In this document: in pieces, positions 28,585 to 41,187 of the stretch
Numbering within the stretch: the first letter of the stretch is position 1
How the letters are laid out: the number at the start of each line of letters is the position of its first letter
Assembly (NCBI RefSeq): GCF_030813355.1
Contig: NZ_JAUSUD010000008.1
Span: forward strand, 62,001-126,000
Reading direction: 5' to 3'
DNA length: 64,000 nucleotides
Origin: Metabacillus malikii
Lineage (GTDB): Bacteria; Bacillota; Bacilli; Bacillales; Bacillaceae
The notes under the pieces: generated by a model
Told to the model about the DNA's origin: nothing
Database searches by the model: none
Seen by the model: only the letters and a program-made list of their open reading frames with translations
Program-made: the position numbers and the translations under genes

Positions 28585-29346
28585 ATGTATATACTAGAGG
28601 CCCAACAAATCCATAAAAGCTATGGCAATAAATTAAATAGACAAGAAGTTCTTAAGGGGATAAATCTTTCAATTGAACATGGTGAATTTGTAAGTATTAT
28701 GGGAGCATCAGGATCTGGCAAAACGACCTTATTAAATGTCCTGTCATCTATAGACCAACTCTCACAAGGTTCGATAAAGATTGAGGGAAATGAAATGACA
28801 CGCATGAAAGAAAAGAAATTAGCGGAATTTCGAAAAAATAATTTAGGATTCATTTTTCAAGATTACAACCTACTTGATACATTAACAGTGAAGGAAAATA
28901 TTTTACTGCCGCTTTCAATTACAAGGACACCTAAAAGAAAAGCAGATGAAAAATTTCAATCCTTAGCAAAAGAGCTTGGTATTTTAGAATTGAAAGATAA
29001 ATACCCAAATGAAATATCTGGCGGCCAAAAGCAACGTACGTCAGCTGCAAGAGCATTTATTCATGAACCTAGCATTATATTTGCCGATGAACCAACAGGG
29101 GCATTGGACTCAAAATCAGCATCAGACTTATTGAATAAATTAAGTGAGTTGAACAAAAGGCGTAAGGCTACAATCATCATGGTTACACATGACCCAGTTG
29201 CAGCAAGCTTTTGTAGTCGTGTGATTTTTATTAAAGACGGGCAAATTTATACACAACTAAATAAAGGTGAACAATTAAGACAAGTGTTTTTTCAAGATAT
29301 TATGAAAACACAAAGTGTATTAGGTGGCGTTCAAAATGAATATTAA
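28585..29346 (+). CDS. bceA: BceA-like ABC transporter ATPase
   Basis: A 253-residue ATPase of the MacB/BceA group. It has Walker [10 protein letters not shown] (about 45), signature [14 protein letters not shown] and Walker [14 protein letters not shown]. The start is ATG 28585 ([14 protein letters not shown]) with GGGAG about 9 nt upstream; the length equals BceA of B. subtilis. It forms the ABC part of the detoxification and sensing complex with the permease whose gene it overlaps by 11 bp. Confidence 0.92.
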   Translation: MYILEAQQIHKSYGNKLNRQEVLKGINLSIEHGEFVSIMGASGSGKTTLLNVLSSIDQLSQGSIKIEGNEMTRMKEKKLAEFRKNNLGFIFQDYNLLDTLTVKENILLPLSITRTPKRKADEKFQSLAKELGILELKDKYPNEISGGQKQRTSAARAFIHEPSIIFADEPTGALDSKSASDLLNKLSELNKRRKATIIMVTHDPVAASFCSRVIFIKDGQIYTQLNKGEQLRQVFFQDIMKTQSVLGGVQNEY

Positions 29347-31276
29347 TCAGCTCATACTCCGTAATTTAAGGAAAAATTTAAAAAATTATTACCTTTATGT
29401 ATTTGCTTTAATATTCAGTGTTGCCCTATACTTTGCATTCGTCACATTGCAATATGATCCTTCGATGGATGAAGTTGAAGGATCAATAAAAGGAGCCGCC
29501 GCAATCCGTTCTGCCTCAATTCTTCTGGTAGCAATTGTCACCATCTTTTTATTGTATGCAAACAGACTGTTCATTAAAAGACGCAGTAAGGAGATTGGCC
29601 TCTTTCAATTAATTGGGATGACAAAGCATAAAATATTCCGGATTTTAAGTGTTGAAAACTTCATTCTTTACTTTAGCTCCTTGCTCATCGGAATTTTTAT
29701 CGGCTTTTCTGCATCAAAATTAATTATTCTAACTTTATATAAAATTGTCGGAGTCCAAGCAATCGCAAGCCTACAATTTTCTAGTATGGCACTTATTCAA
29801 ACACTTATCGTGTTCTCTGGAATATTCATCATCATTTTATTGTTGAATATATCATTCATCCGAAGACAAAGTATTTTATCCCTATTTAGAGTCACAACTT
29901 CTTCTGAAAATAAAGTTAAAAAACTTTCAATCTTTGAAATGATAATTGGGACAATCGGAATCGCTTCTATAATTTTGGGGTATTATGTTTCCTCTAAATT
30001 ATTTAGCGGTGACTTCAAGTCAATGAATGAATTATTCTTTGCGATGATTTTCATTTTAGGTACTGTCATTATTGGAACATACCTTTTTTATAAAGGGTCT
30101 GTAAGCTTCCTTGCTAACGCTATAAGGAGAAGTAAAGGGGGCTACCTAAATATTAATGAAATCTTATCTTTATCCTCGATTATGTTCCGTATGAAATCGA
30201 ATGCATTTTTGCTAACAATTATTACAACAGTTTCTGCACTAGCGATAGGTCTATTGTCGCTAAGTTATATTTCCTACTACTCAGCGGAAAAGTCTGCAAT
30301 GGATGGCGTTCCTGCACACTTTGCTTTATTCGATGAACAAGAAGCAGAACGATTTGAAAAAGCTTTACAAAAGGATGATATCGAGTATAACAAGTACACT
30401 ACACCTGTTATTCAAGTAGATATTGATGTTAAAAATATCATGGATTCTAACCTTAATGAGATGAATTTTGATACAAGTAAAATGACACTGCCCTTGTTAA
30501 GTGAAGATGTACTTCGAGGAGTTAACCTTTCTAAAAATGAGACTGTTTTTACTGGATATACTGACATTTTACAAAGATTTATGAGCTTAAAGGAATCAGG
30601 AACAGTCATAATAAACGGTAAGAATAAAGATTATAAAATGAACTATTTGGGGTTAAAGAAAGACCATGTCGTGCCATACACATACGCAAATGGTGGACTT
30701 CCCGCTGCAATTGTTGATAAGGATCTATTTGAACAACTAAAAGATGACGTAAATCCAGAAATTCAAAAAGATTCAACCTATTACATTGGAATAAATATAA
30801 AAAATCCAAATGATTTAGAAGAGGCTAACAAACTTTTCCACGAGGCAGAGCTTTCAGAAAAGGCACTTTCAAGACTAGATATGAGCTCAAACCAAAAGAA
30901 CAATATGGGGTTGATTATGTTTATTGTCGGCTTCCTAGGACTAACATTTCTTATTACATCAGGATGCATTTTATATTTTAAACAGATGGATGAAAGTGAA
31001 GATGAGAAAGGAAGCTATACAATTCTTAGGAAACTCGGTTTTACACAAACCGACTTATTAAGAGGCATCCAAATTAAGCAGCTTTACAATTTTGGAATCC
31101 CATTAATTATCGGGCTATTACACAGCTACTTTGCAGTTCAATCTGGCTGGTTTTTATTCGGTACAGAATTGTGGACACCGATGATTATCGTCATGGTCTT
31201 ATATACAGGACTTTACTCAATTTTCGGATTGCTATCTGTTCTTTATTATAAGAAAGTGATTAAGGAAGCTTTATAA
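29336..31276 (+). CDS. bceB: BceB-like ABC permease for antimicrobial peptide resistance
   Basis: A 646-residue FtsX-type permease with ten predicted helices. A large extracellular domain (about 305-525) lies between helices 7 and 8, the sensor/binding domain typical of BceB. The start ATG 29336 ([10 protein letters not shown]) overlaps bceA and has AGGTGG upstream. Family members free cell-wall precursor targets from peptides such as bacitracin or lantibiotics and signal to the kinase. The extracellular domain sets specificity and is divergent, so the peptide recognised cannot be named. Confidence 0.9.
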   Translation: MNINQLILRNLRKNLKNYYLYVFALIFSVALYFAFVTLQYDPSMDEVEGSIKGAAAIRSASILLVAIVTIFLLYANRLFIKRRSKEIGLFQLIGMTKHKIFRILSVENFILYFSSLLIGIFIGFSASKLIILTLYKIVGVQAIASLQFSSMALIQTLIVFSGIFIIILLLNISFIRRQSILSLFRVTTSSENKVKKLSIFEMIIGTIGIASIILGYYVSSKLFSGDFKSMNELFFAMIFILGTVIIGTYLFYKGSVSFLANAIRRSKGGYLNINEILSLSSIMFRMKSNAFLLTIITTVSALAIGLLSLSYISYYSAEKSAMDGVPAHFALFDEQEAERFEKALQKDDIEYNKYTTPVIQVDIDVKNIMDSNLNEMNFDTSKMTLPLLSEDVLRGVNLSKNETVFTGYTDILQRFMSLKESGTVIINGKNKDYKMNYLGLKKDHVVPYTYANGGLPAAIVDKDLFEQLKDDVNPEIQKDSTYYIGINIKNPNDLEEANKLFHEAELSEKALSRLDMSSNQKNNMGLIMFIVGFLGLTFLITSGCILYFKQMDESEDEKGSYTILRKLGFTQTDLLRGIQIKQLYNFGIPLIIGLLHSYFAVQSGWFLFGTELWTPMIIVMVLYTGLYSIFGLLSVLYYKKVIKEAL

Positions 31277-31297
31277 CTTACTAGTAATAGATTGCAG

Positions 31298-31325
31298 AAA
31301 GGCCGCATCTTAAATAACGGCCTTT
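31298..31325 (+). terminator. Terminator of the bce-like operon
   Basis: AAAGGCCG (31298-31305) and CGGCCTTT (31318-31325), followed by TT, form a compact stem. It is also symmetrical enough to serve the converging gene. Confidence 0.85.
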
Positions 31326-31355
31326 TTGCTTTCTATAATATAACTTTTTGTCTTA

Positions 31356-32366
31356 TCAATCTAATTTAAGCTTCTTCACTTTTTTCGCCTTTCTATATCC
31401 ACTCAATGCATCTACTCCTGCAAATACAATAAAAGTAAAGATAGACAGTGGTCTAATCCAATTTTCCCAGCCGTTATCTGCTGAAAACATGTTTGTAAAA
31501 TATTCAATGAATGTTGGAGTAATTAAGTTGGGGTTACTAACAATCACGATAAAAATTACCGTTGCTAACAGATGATAAAGACTGTTAAACGTTGCTAGTT
31601 TCATGGTCCAATGTCTGATGCAATATTTCCATGTGGAAATGACTATCTCCATACCAATTAATAAAGCAACAAAAGGCCAATAAGATAAGAGAATTTCCTG
31701 ATTAAATGTTGGTGTAATAAATTCTAATTTATCGCCACTACTTTGGTAGATACCAATAAGCTGTGAAGCAGTAAAATAAACAGAGCCCCAAATCGCTGTC
31801 CAAAGCAGACCAAGGAATATTTCAGAGACAGGTATTCGATTTTCTGCTTCAACATATGGCATGAGCTTCAAATCATCTGGTGTCCACTCTTTTCCTGTCA
31901 TTGTAGCATATTTCACATTCGGATCTACCCGTTCGATAATTGCAAAAGTAATGGTTAACCAAAAGAACACTTGGATAGACACACTTATCCCTTGCCAAAT
32001 ACCTAGACCGACTATTTCAAAAATAAGATTTAATAATGCTTCTTCGCCATTATACGATATAACATGATTTGTGATAACTGAACTCATGCTAATTATTGCT
32101 GCGATTGGAATAATCATTTTGAGAAGATTCATATAAACATCATAATAGTTAGGCCCGATTAGAAACTTTGGTCTATCTAAGTAATTATTAGCAAGATCAC
32201 GTGGATTTCCTAATGTAGCCAGAACCGCCTTTACATCCTGCTCACTATATTCATCAGGCAGCATATCCTCTATTGTTGACTTTAATTCTAATGCTATATC
32301 CTCTCTACCCTTTTCAGGTAGCCTTCGAACTACCTCCTGAATATATAAGTTCATTATATTCATCAT
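31356..32366 (-). CDS. HAAS-domain membrane protein
   Basis: A 336-residue protein with an N-terminal soluble domain of about 70 residues (NLYIQEVVRRLPEKGREDIALELKS...LATLGNPRDLANNYL). It is of the HAAS/DUF1700 type, commonly paired with PadR regulators. About six hydrophobic segments follow. It overlaps the PadR gene by 4 bp, so both are made from one message. The family is thought to transmit a signal between membrane and PadR; that role is not demonstrated here. Confidence 0.75.
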   Translation of the reverse strand: MMNIMNLYIQEVVRRLPEKGREDIALELKSTIEDMLPDEYSEQDVKAVLATLGNPRDLANNYLDRPKFLIGPNYYDVYMNLLKMIIPIAAIISMSSVITNHVISYNGEEALLNLIFEIVGLGIWQGISVSIQVFFWLTITFAIIERVDPNVKYATMTGKEWTPDDLKLMPYVEAENRIPVSEIFLGLLWTAIWGSVYFTASQLIGIYQSSGDKLEFITPTFNQEILLSYWPFVALLIGMEIVISTWKYCIRHWTMKLATFNSLYHLLATVIFIVIVSNPNLITPTFIEYFTNMFSADNGWENWIRPLSIFTFIVFAGVDALSGYRKAKKVKKLKLD

Positions 32367-32698
32367 TCATCTTCTCCCTTTAGTAGATTGTAAAGTTCCT
32401 TAGACATCTTTTCCCATTCCTTTTTCAGATGTGCTAAAACGTCAATACCTAACTCACTTAAAACATAATATCTACGGGGTCTATTTTCAGATGTATCCCA
32501 ACTACTTGTTACTAATTCCTGCTTTTCCAATCTACGAAGTAATGGATATAAAGTACTTTGTTCAATTGAGATGCCGCTCTTTTCTAATAGTTGGACAAGA
32601 GAGTATCCATATTGTGGTGTTTTCAACTGACTTAATACCGCTAATGTCAAGGTTCCTCTTCTTAATTCAGTTGATAATGATTGACGGATTGAATCCAA
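32363..32698 (-). CDS. PadR-family transcriptional regulator
   Basis: A 111-residue PadR protein with a winged helix (LKTPQYGYSLVQLLEK...STLYPLLRRLEKQELVTSSW...PRRYYVLSELG) and a short C-terminal dimerisation helix. The start is TTG 32698 with GGAGGTG 5 nt upstream. A perfect 16-bp palindrome directly upstream is a likely operator, suggesting autoregulation of PadR and its HAAS partner. Confidence 0.9.
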   Translation of the reverse strand: MDSIRQSLSTELRRGTLTLAVLSQLKTPQYGYSLVQLLEKSGISIEQSTLYPLLRRLEKQELVTSSWDTSENRPRRYYVLSELGIDVLAHLKKEWEKMSKELYNLLKGEDE

Positions 32699-32710
32699 TG
32701 GTACACCTCC

Positions 32711-32726
32711 TATTTAATATTAAATA
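32711..32726. promoter_or_regulatory. Palindrome upstream of padR gene, likely operator
   Basis: TATTTAATATTAAATA is a perfect 16-bp palindrome 12 bp upstream of the PadR start. PadR proteins bind AT-rich palindromes, so autoregulation is plausible. Confidence 0.55.
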
Positions 32727-33055
32727 ATAATATATATTGTATACTATGTATCGTACAGTATTATAGTTCGTATAGCAATCAACTTTATTGAATAAACTGG
32801 AAAATAAGGAAATTGCACTATTATAGTTATTGGATAAACAATAGCAATTTCTTGTTAACGTAAAAGAAAACTCTTTATATGTACTCATTTAAATTTCCTT
32901 TGTCTTAAATTCTAATAAAATACCGTATGCTGAATATGATTTAATTAGATATTTCCTTTTTCACATGATTTAGCAAACAATCATAAATATTCTGAAATTA
33001 TTTTAATAAAATGCTATCATTATAAGAAGTATTTTTTTGAAGAGGTGTCTATCTT
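32727..33055. other. Intergenic region between PadR and rsbQ genes
   Basis: About 330 bp of AT-rich sequence with no supported gene. It must carry both divergent promoters; TATAAG near 33020 is a candidate -10 for rsbQ. Nothing else stands out. Confidence 0.4.
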
Positions 33056-33859
33056 ATGGAAATTGATGTCATCAAGCGTAATAATGTAAACATTATTGGT
33101 GAAGGGAAACGATCAATTATTTTTGCTGCAGGATTTGGCTGTGACCAAAGTGTCTGGAAGGACATGATTGATGATTTTACCGAGGATTATCAAGTTGTTT
33201 TATTTGATTATGTCGGTGCAGGTAAATCAGATTTACAATCGTATGATGAGGTACGTTACAGTACACTAAAAGGGTATGCACAAGATGTGTTAGAGATATG
33301 TGCTGCACTAGATTTAGAAAATGCCATATTCATAGGACATTCAGTAAGTAGTATGATTGGCATGCTTGCTTCACTTGAACACCCGAATTTCTTCTCTCAC
33401 TTAATTATGATCGGCCCATCGCCCCGTTACTTAAATGACCCACCTGAATATGTTGGGGGATTTGAAGAGGAAGATTTACGAGGTCTACTTGCGATGATGG
33501 AACAGAACTATATTGGCTGGACCAGTGCATTTGCGACTACATTATTGAGTACAGCAGATCGGCCTGATGTTAAACAAGAACTAGAAGACCGTTTTTGCTC
33601 GACAGACCCATTGATTGCGCGTCAATTTGCAGAGGCAACATTTTTTGCCGATAATCGAAGTGACTTACCAAATGTAACAACACCAACTCTTATTCTTCAA
33701 TGCTCTGAAGATATTATTGCTCCTCCTTTTGTTGGTGATTATTTGCACAATCAGATGCCAAGTAGTACGTTAAAAGAGATGATGGCTGTTGGCCATTGCC
33801 CACATATGAGTCACCCAGAAGAAACAATTAAGCTTATAAAGGCATACATAGAAGAATAA
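33056..33859 (+). CDS. rsbQ: RsbQ alpha/beta hydrolase, activator of RsbP
   Basis: A 267-residue alpha/beta hydrolase closely resembling RsbQ of B. subtilis ([13 protein letters not shown]-like oxyanion segment, [28 protein letters not shown]). The nucleophile is Ser96 in GHSVSSM; the catalytic His lies in GHCPHMSH near residue 247. RsbQ is required for RsbP to start the energy-stress branch of sigma-B activation, probably by supplying a small ligand to the PAS domain. GAGGTG precedes the ATG. rsbP follows 34 bp later in the same operon. Confidence 0.93.
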   Translation: MEIDVIKRNNVNIIGEGKRSIIFAAGFGCDQSVWKDMIDDFTEDYQVVLFDYVGAGKSDLQSYDEVRYSTLKGYAQDVLEICAALDLENAIFIGHSVSSMIGMLASLEHPNFFSHLIMIGPSPRYLNDPPEYVGGFEEEDLRGLLAMMEQNYIGWTSAFATTLLSTADRPDVKQELEDRFCSTDPLIARQFAEATFFADNRSDLPNVTTPTLILQCSEDIIAPPFVGDYLHNQMPSSTLKEMMAVGHCPHMSHPEETIKLIKAYIEE

Positions 33860-33893
33860 CATAACAAATGAACCGTTTAAAGGTGGCCATTAG

Positions 33894-35102
33894 ATGGATA
33901 ATCAATTAAATAACGCACCGTGTGGATTTCTGACACTGTCAGAAGAAGGCATTATTTTATCCATTAATCAAACCCTTTCTACTATGCTAAGTAACAGATC
34001 AGAGAAATTTAAAGGCTTACATATCAATTCAATCCTTGTTAAATCCGCCCAGATCTTTTTTCAGTTTTATTTTTTCCCTTTATTAAAACTAGAGGGCCAT
34101 ATTGAAGAATTATATAGTACTTTGTTATCTGAAAATGGTGAGGAAATACCTGTTTTAATTAATGCGGTAACTAGAAATAACTCTAGTAACTCGACAATTG
34201 ATTGTATAATTATTCCAATACGAAAACGAAATGAATTAGAACATAAGCTTTTGCAAGCGAAGAAGACTGCTGAAGAAGCATATGTTGCAAAACATCATGC
34301 CTTAGATGAACTAAAACAGGTCTATGAAACACTAGAAGCAAAACAAGAGGAATTACTAGAATTATATAATTTAAATCAAAAGTATAAAATTGAAACAAAA
34401 AAAGAGCTGGAGCTTGCGAGAAAAATCCAGGAAACTCCTCTTACAGAACCTATTTATCAGGACGATATTAAAATCGATTCCTTCTACCAGGCATCTAAAG
34501 AATTGTCAGGAGATATTTATGGTTTCTATCAAATTGATGATAACCGCTATGGAATTATTATTCTTGATGTAATGGGACATGGAATTTCTTCCGCTTTAAT
34601 TACAATGTCTCTCCATTCACTGTTTCGGAGAATTATATTGAGGGGCTTTTCCACAGATATGGTGATGAAAGAATTAGATAATCACTTGAATACGCTGTTT
34701 AAAAATAATGAAGAAGCACGACATTATTGCACTTCTATTTACCTTATCGTCGATACAAATAAAAGAGAGATTCATTATACAAATGCCGGCCATCCTCCTG
34801 CAATATGGCAGCAACAGGATGGAGAACAATTTTACTTACATGCAACAAACCCTCCAATTGGGACATTTGAAGGGTTAACATTCAAGTCAAACATGATTAA
34901 ATACGAGATTGGTGGGTACCTTCTCCTTTATACAGACGGTGTTGCAGATCCACTCGGTGATAATCACTTAGGTCCTTTAATTAAGGCAAATCAATTTAAA
35001 CCTTTTACTGTAATGAAGAATTTAATTATCGATTCTCTTAATCCGAATACAAGCTATCATAAAAGTGATGATCAATGTTTTGTTTTAGCAGAGCTATCGT
35101 AA
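33894..35102 (+). CDS. rsbP: RsbP PAS-PP2C phosphatase, energy-stress activator of sigma-B
   Basis: A 402-residue protein with an N-terminal PAS domain (about 5-110), a central coiled coil (about 115-175, Glu/Lys/Gln-rich) and a C-terminal PP2C/SpoIIE-type phosphatase (about 185-400). The phosphatase metal ligands are visible in SGDIYGF, LDVMGHGI and YTDGVAD. It dephosphorylates the anti-anti-sigma factor RsbV under energy stress. AAAGGTGG lies upstream of the ATG. The length equals B. subtilis RsbP (403). A double-stem palindrome follows. Confidence 0.92.
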   Translation: MDNQLNNAPCGFLTLSEEGIILSINQTLSTMLSNRSEKFKGLHINSILVKSAQIFFQFYFFPLLKLEGHIEELYSTLLSENGEEIPVLINAVTRNNSSNSTIDCIIIPIRKRNELEHKLLQAKKTAEEAYVAKHHALDELKQVYETLEAKQEELLELYNLNQKYKIETKKELELARKIQETPLTEPIYQDDIKIDSFYQASKELSGDIYGFYQIDDNRYGIIILDVMGHGISSALITMSLHSLFRRIILRGFSTDMVMKELDNHLNTLFKNNEEARHYCTSIYLIVDTNKREIHYTNAGHPPAIWQQQDGEQFYLHATNPPIGTFEGLTFKSNMIKYEIGGYLLLYTDGVADPLGDNHLGPLIKANQFKPFTVMKNLIIDSLNPNTSYHKSDDQCFVLAELS

Positions 35103-35125
35103 TTATTATTACATATAATCATAAT

Positions 35126-35205
35126 GTGTCAGACCTCTTTACACATATAGGTATAGATTAAAGCTTTTCTATTAATCTATATCTTTTGTTTTAAAGGTCT
35201 GACAC
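35126..35205. repeat. Dispersed double-stem palindromic element, copy 2
   Basis: The outer arms GTGTCAGACCT (35126-35136) and AGGTCTGACAC (35195-35205) enclose ATAGATTA (35153-35160) and TAATCTAT (35173-35180). The architecture and core sequences match the element at 25084-25168. It sits between converging rsbP and ganB and may terminate both. Confidence 0.75.
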
Positions 35206-35258
35206 TTTGTCTTTCTCCTTAAAAAAGCTATCATTTCATGATATTGCTACTATAGTAT

Positions 35259-38123
<2,865 letters not shown>

Positions 38124-38185
38124 CTAATTGTGCTTGCTCTTGCATATGATGGTATGCCTTATTTGAAAACGCAAATGAAAATTAA

Positions 38186-38222
38186 GTGGGCGACTTGAAA
38201 TGCATTCGTTTTGAGCGCCCAC
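38186..38222 (-). terminator. Hairpin after ganA
   Basis: GTGGGCG (38186-38192) and CGCCCAC (38216-38222) form a GC-rich stem just after the ganA stop. The T-run is weak on the minus strand (TTAATTTTC), so some read-through into ganB is possible. Confidence 0.6.
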
Positions 38223-38229
38223 CTTTTTA

Positions 38230-40293
38230 TTAATCTCTATTTTTTTCTACTATTTTCACTTCATACTTTTTCAAAATATATTCACCAGTTACTGGCTCAC
38301 CAGTGATAAGATCATTTACTGTTTCTGCAAATGTTATCTGTTGACTTTCTTCTGTAAAATTCATGATGAAAATATAATCTTTTTCTGCATCTTGTCTTAC
38401 TTGCACAGATACACCTTTATCATGCTTTAATTTAAAGGCTGGCTCGATGGAAAGCTCCTCTATTAATTGTTGATAGAAGTCGCGATGAAATGCTTCATTT
38501 AAACGTCCGCCAATGTAATATGCTTCTCCCTTTTTAAACTTATTACATGTAACTGCTGGTGTATGAGCGTAGAAATCTTGCCCATAGGTTCCCTTCACTT
38601 CCGCTCCATCCACATGGATAATCGTCGCATAATCTTTTAATAGGTAACTTCCATTACCGAATAAAACTTGATTTTCATCTTTCGGATAAAGGGTATCCGT
38701 TTCGACAGGGTTAATCCCGAACAACTCTTGAAGATCTGGATGCCATCCGCCTGTATACGTTAAATCATGTTCGTTCACAAGCCCACTTACATATGTCATC
38801 ACAAGTTTACCGCCATTTGCAACAAACGCTTTTAAGCGTAATATCGTCTCTTCACTAACTAGATAAAGCATTGGGACTATTAATAGTTTATAAGACGAAA
38901 AGTCTTGTTCCTTCGTAATCACATCAACCGTTATATCATTTTCCCAAAATGTCTTATAGTGCTGTTGCAATGTTTGCGGATACCTCTTTGACTCTAAGCC
39001 AAAGCCTTGTGCATCATTGAGTGCCCAATTGTTTTCCCAATCATATAGAATTGCTACATCTGCTGATTTATTTGTTCCGACTACAGCTGATAGCTTTTCT
39101 AATGTTTGACCGACCTGCGCAACTTCTTTAAATACGCGGTTTTCTGAGCTATTATCATGGTCAACAACAGCGCCATGGAACTTTTCCGAAGACCCGCGGG
39201 ATTTTCGCCATTGGAAGTAAAGAATACTATCTGACCCATGAGCAACCATTTGCATCGAAGATAAAAGATGCATGCCTGGGCGCTTTGCTTTATTTACTTT
39301 GTGCCAATTGACAGCACTTGGCGTTGATTCCATTAGTAGGAATGGTTGTTGTTTAAGACTCCGATACAAATCATCAATAAAGCCTACCTTCATTGCTAAA
39401 TCTGCGGTAGTTTCCCAGTCATTGTGCCATGCAGGATACGCATCCCAGCTAATCACATCTAGGTGTTTCGCAAACTTACTGTAATCTAACGATTGGAATG
39501 GGATTAATTCATCTGTATCTGCCATAAAATTAGTTGTAATTGGGACATTTGGCGAAATGTCTCTAATTGGAACGATTTCATTTTCAAAAAATGATATTGT
39601 TTGATCTGTTACAAACCGACGCCAATCCAGATTATGCCCGTGAACGGCATTTTCACCAAGCGGTGATGGTGATTCGATTTGTGACCAGTCAGTAAATGTA
39701 TGGCTCCAAAATGCTGTCCACCACGCTTTATTTAAAGCTTGTAAATCATTGTTATACTTCTTTTTCAACCAGTCTCTGAATGCATGCTGACAATTATCGC
39801 AATGGCATTCGCCACTGTATTCATTTGAAATATGCCACATTAATAGTGCAGGATGTTGACCATATCTTTCAGCAAGCTTACGGTTCATTTGTTGTGTTTT
39901 TTCTCTATACACTTTTGATGTAAAGCAATGATTATGTCTACCACCATGAAGTTGTTTCTGCCTATGCGCATTCGTACGCAATACTTCTGGATATTTTTGT
40001 GACATCCAAGCAGGACGTGCCCCACTAGGCGTTGCCAATATGACACGCCCACCTATTCCCTCAATGTTTTTAAAAATTTCATCAAGCCATTCAAACTTGT
40101 AAACACCTTCCTCAGGCTCAAGAGCACTCCACGCAAAAATGCCAACAGAGAAAGTATTTGTATGTGAAAGTTTCATTAATTTTATATCGTCCTTTAAAAT
40201 ATCTGGACGGTCTAGCCATTGGTCAGGGTTGTAATCCCCACCATGAAGCATAAATTTTGCATCTGTTACATAGTTTTTTTCTCGATTTAGCAT
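38230..40293 (-). CDS. ganA: GH42 beta-galactosidase of the galactan operon
   Basis: A 687-residue cytoplasmic GH42 enzyme that splits imported beta-1,4-galacto-oligosaccharides to galactose. It has acid/base Glu158 in HISNEYSGE and nucleophile Glu322 in LLMESTPSAVNW. The zinc-type cysteine cluster is Cys123, Cys163, Cys165 and Cys168 (CHCDNC). The trimerisation and C-terminal beta domains are of normal length. The start is ATG 40293 with GGGAG upstream; an earlier in-frame ATG overlaps that site. There is no signal peptide. It ends the ganS-ganP-ganQ-ganA series. Confidence 0.95.
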   Translation of the reverse strand: MLNREKNYVTDAKFMLHGGDYNPDQWLDRPDILKDDIKLMKLSHTNTFSVGIFAWSALEPEEGVYKFEWLDEIFKNIEGIGGRVILATPSGARPAWMSQKYPEVLRTNAHRQKQLHGGRHNHCFTSKVYREKTQQMNRKLAERYGQHPALLMWHISNEYSGECHCDNCQHAFRDWLKKKYNNDLQALNKAWWTAFWSHTFTDWSQIESPSPLGENAVHGHNLDWRRFVTDQTISFFENEIVPIRDISPNVPITTNFMADTDELIPFQSLDYSKFAKHLDVISWDAYPAWHNDWETTADLAMKVGFIDDLYRSLKQQPFLLMESTPSAVNWHKVNKAKRPGMHLLSSMQMVAHGSDSILYFQWRKSRGSSEKFHGAVVDHDNSSENRVFKEVAQVGQTLEKLSAVVGTNKSADVAILYDWENNWALNDAQGFGLESKRYPQTLQQHYKTFWENDITVDVITKEQDFSSYKLLIVPMLYLVSEETILRLKAFVANGGKLVMTYVSGLVNEHDLTYTGGWHPDLQELFGINPVETDTLYPKDENQVLFGNGSYLLKDYATIIHVDGAEVKGTYGQDFYAHTPAVTCNKFKKGEAYYIGGRLNEAFHRDFYQQLIEELSIEPAFKLKHDKGVSVQVRQDAEKDYIFIMNFTEESQQITFAETVNDLITGEPVTGEYILKKYEVKIVEKNRD

Positions 40294-40332
40294 AGTACTC
40301 TCCCTTATCATGTTTTTTCCTATGGAGTTGTT

Positions 40333-41184
40333 TTAACCTTTTGTACCTCCAGCAGTTAATCCTGATACAAAATTCTTTTGTAGCAATAAGAAAACAATTG
40401 CAATTGGGATACTAATCAATAATGCCCCTGCGGCAAACGTAGTATAGCTTGCTCCCATTACATCATTTACTAAGTTGTATAATCCAATAGGTAATGTATA
40501 TGATTCAGGTGTTCTTAATATAGTTGAAGATAAAATAAAGTCACCTAACGGCCCTGTAAAACCATTCATCGCAACAACTGCAACCATCGGCTTTGATAAT
40601 GGCATAATAATTTGCCAAAAGATTCTCGTATTGCTTGCACCATCAATCTTCGCACTTTCATCCAAGTCGATTGGAATTGAATCCATATACCCCTTCATTA
40701 AGTACGTATTCATAGGGATTTGCCCACCGATATACAATAAGATTAATAACCAGTGACTATTCATTAATCCAAGTATTTGCGCTAACACAAACAGTGCGAT
40801 TAACGCTGAAAACTGAGGGATCATTTGTAATAAAAGGAATATCGTTAATGCATTTTTTCTGCCTTTAAACCGAAATCGTGAGAATGCATAAGCAGTAAAA
40901 GAAACACTTAAAATTGTTCCTAGCATCGTGAAAATACTTATTTTTAATGAATTCAAATACCAATTACCATACTGAAGACTTTCTTTTCCAGCAAACAACT
41001 CTTTATAATGTTCGAGAGTTGGATTTTTCGGAATAATTGATGTGCTGATTAAGCTATTCCCTGGATTAAAACTAGCACCAACTGTCCATAGTAGCGGGTA
41101 GATGATGATGACTACCATAAATGTTAATAATGCATAGGAACTTAGGAGTCGAATGAATTTCTTTCTCTTCATATCTGTTACCAT
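40333..41184 (-). CDS. ganQ: Galacto-oligosaccharide ABC importer permease GanQ
   Basis: A 283-residue MalG-type permease with six helices and the ATPase-coupling EAA-type loop seen as DESAKIDGASNTRIFWQIIMPLSKP. The length equals GanQ of B. subtilis. The start is ATG 41184, with AGGGGG 8 nt upstream overlapping the end of ganP. No ATPase gene lies in the operon; in bacilli the shared MsmX ATPase serves such importers. Confidence 0.9.
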   Translation of the reverse strand: MVTDMKRKKFIRLLSSYALLTFMVVIIIYPLLWTVGASFNPGNSLISTSIIPKNPTLEHYKELFAGKESLQYGNWYLNSLKISIFTMLGTILSVSFTAYAFSRFRFKGRKNALTIFLLLQMIPQFSALIALFVLAQILGLMNSHWLLILLYIGGQIPMNTYLMKGYMDSIPIDLDESAKIDGASNTRIFWQIIMPLSKPMVAVVAMNGFTGPLGDFILSSTILRTPESYTLPIGLYNLVNDVMGASYTTFAAGALLISIPIAIVFLLLQKNFVSGLTAGGTKG

Positions 41185-41187
41185 CTC

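Noticed and set aside
32667-32888. 73-codon minus-strand frame upstream of padR
   Set aside because: Asn/Tyr/Ile-rich translation of AT-rich promoter DNA overlapping the PadR start region.
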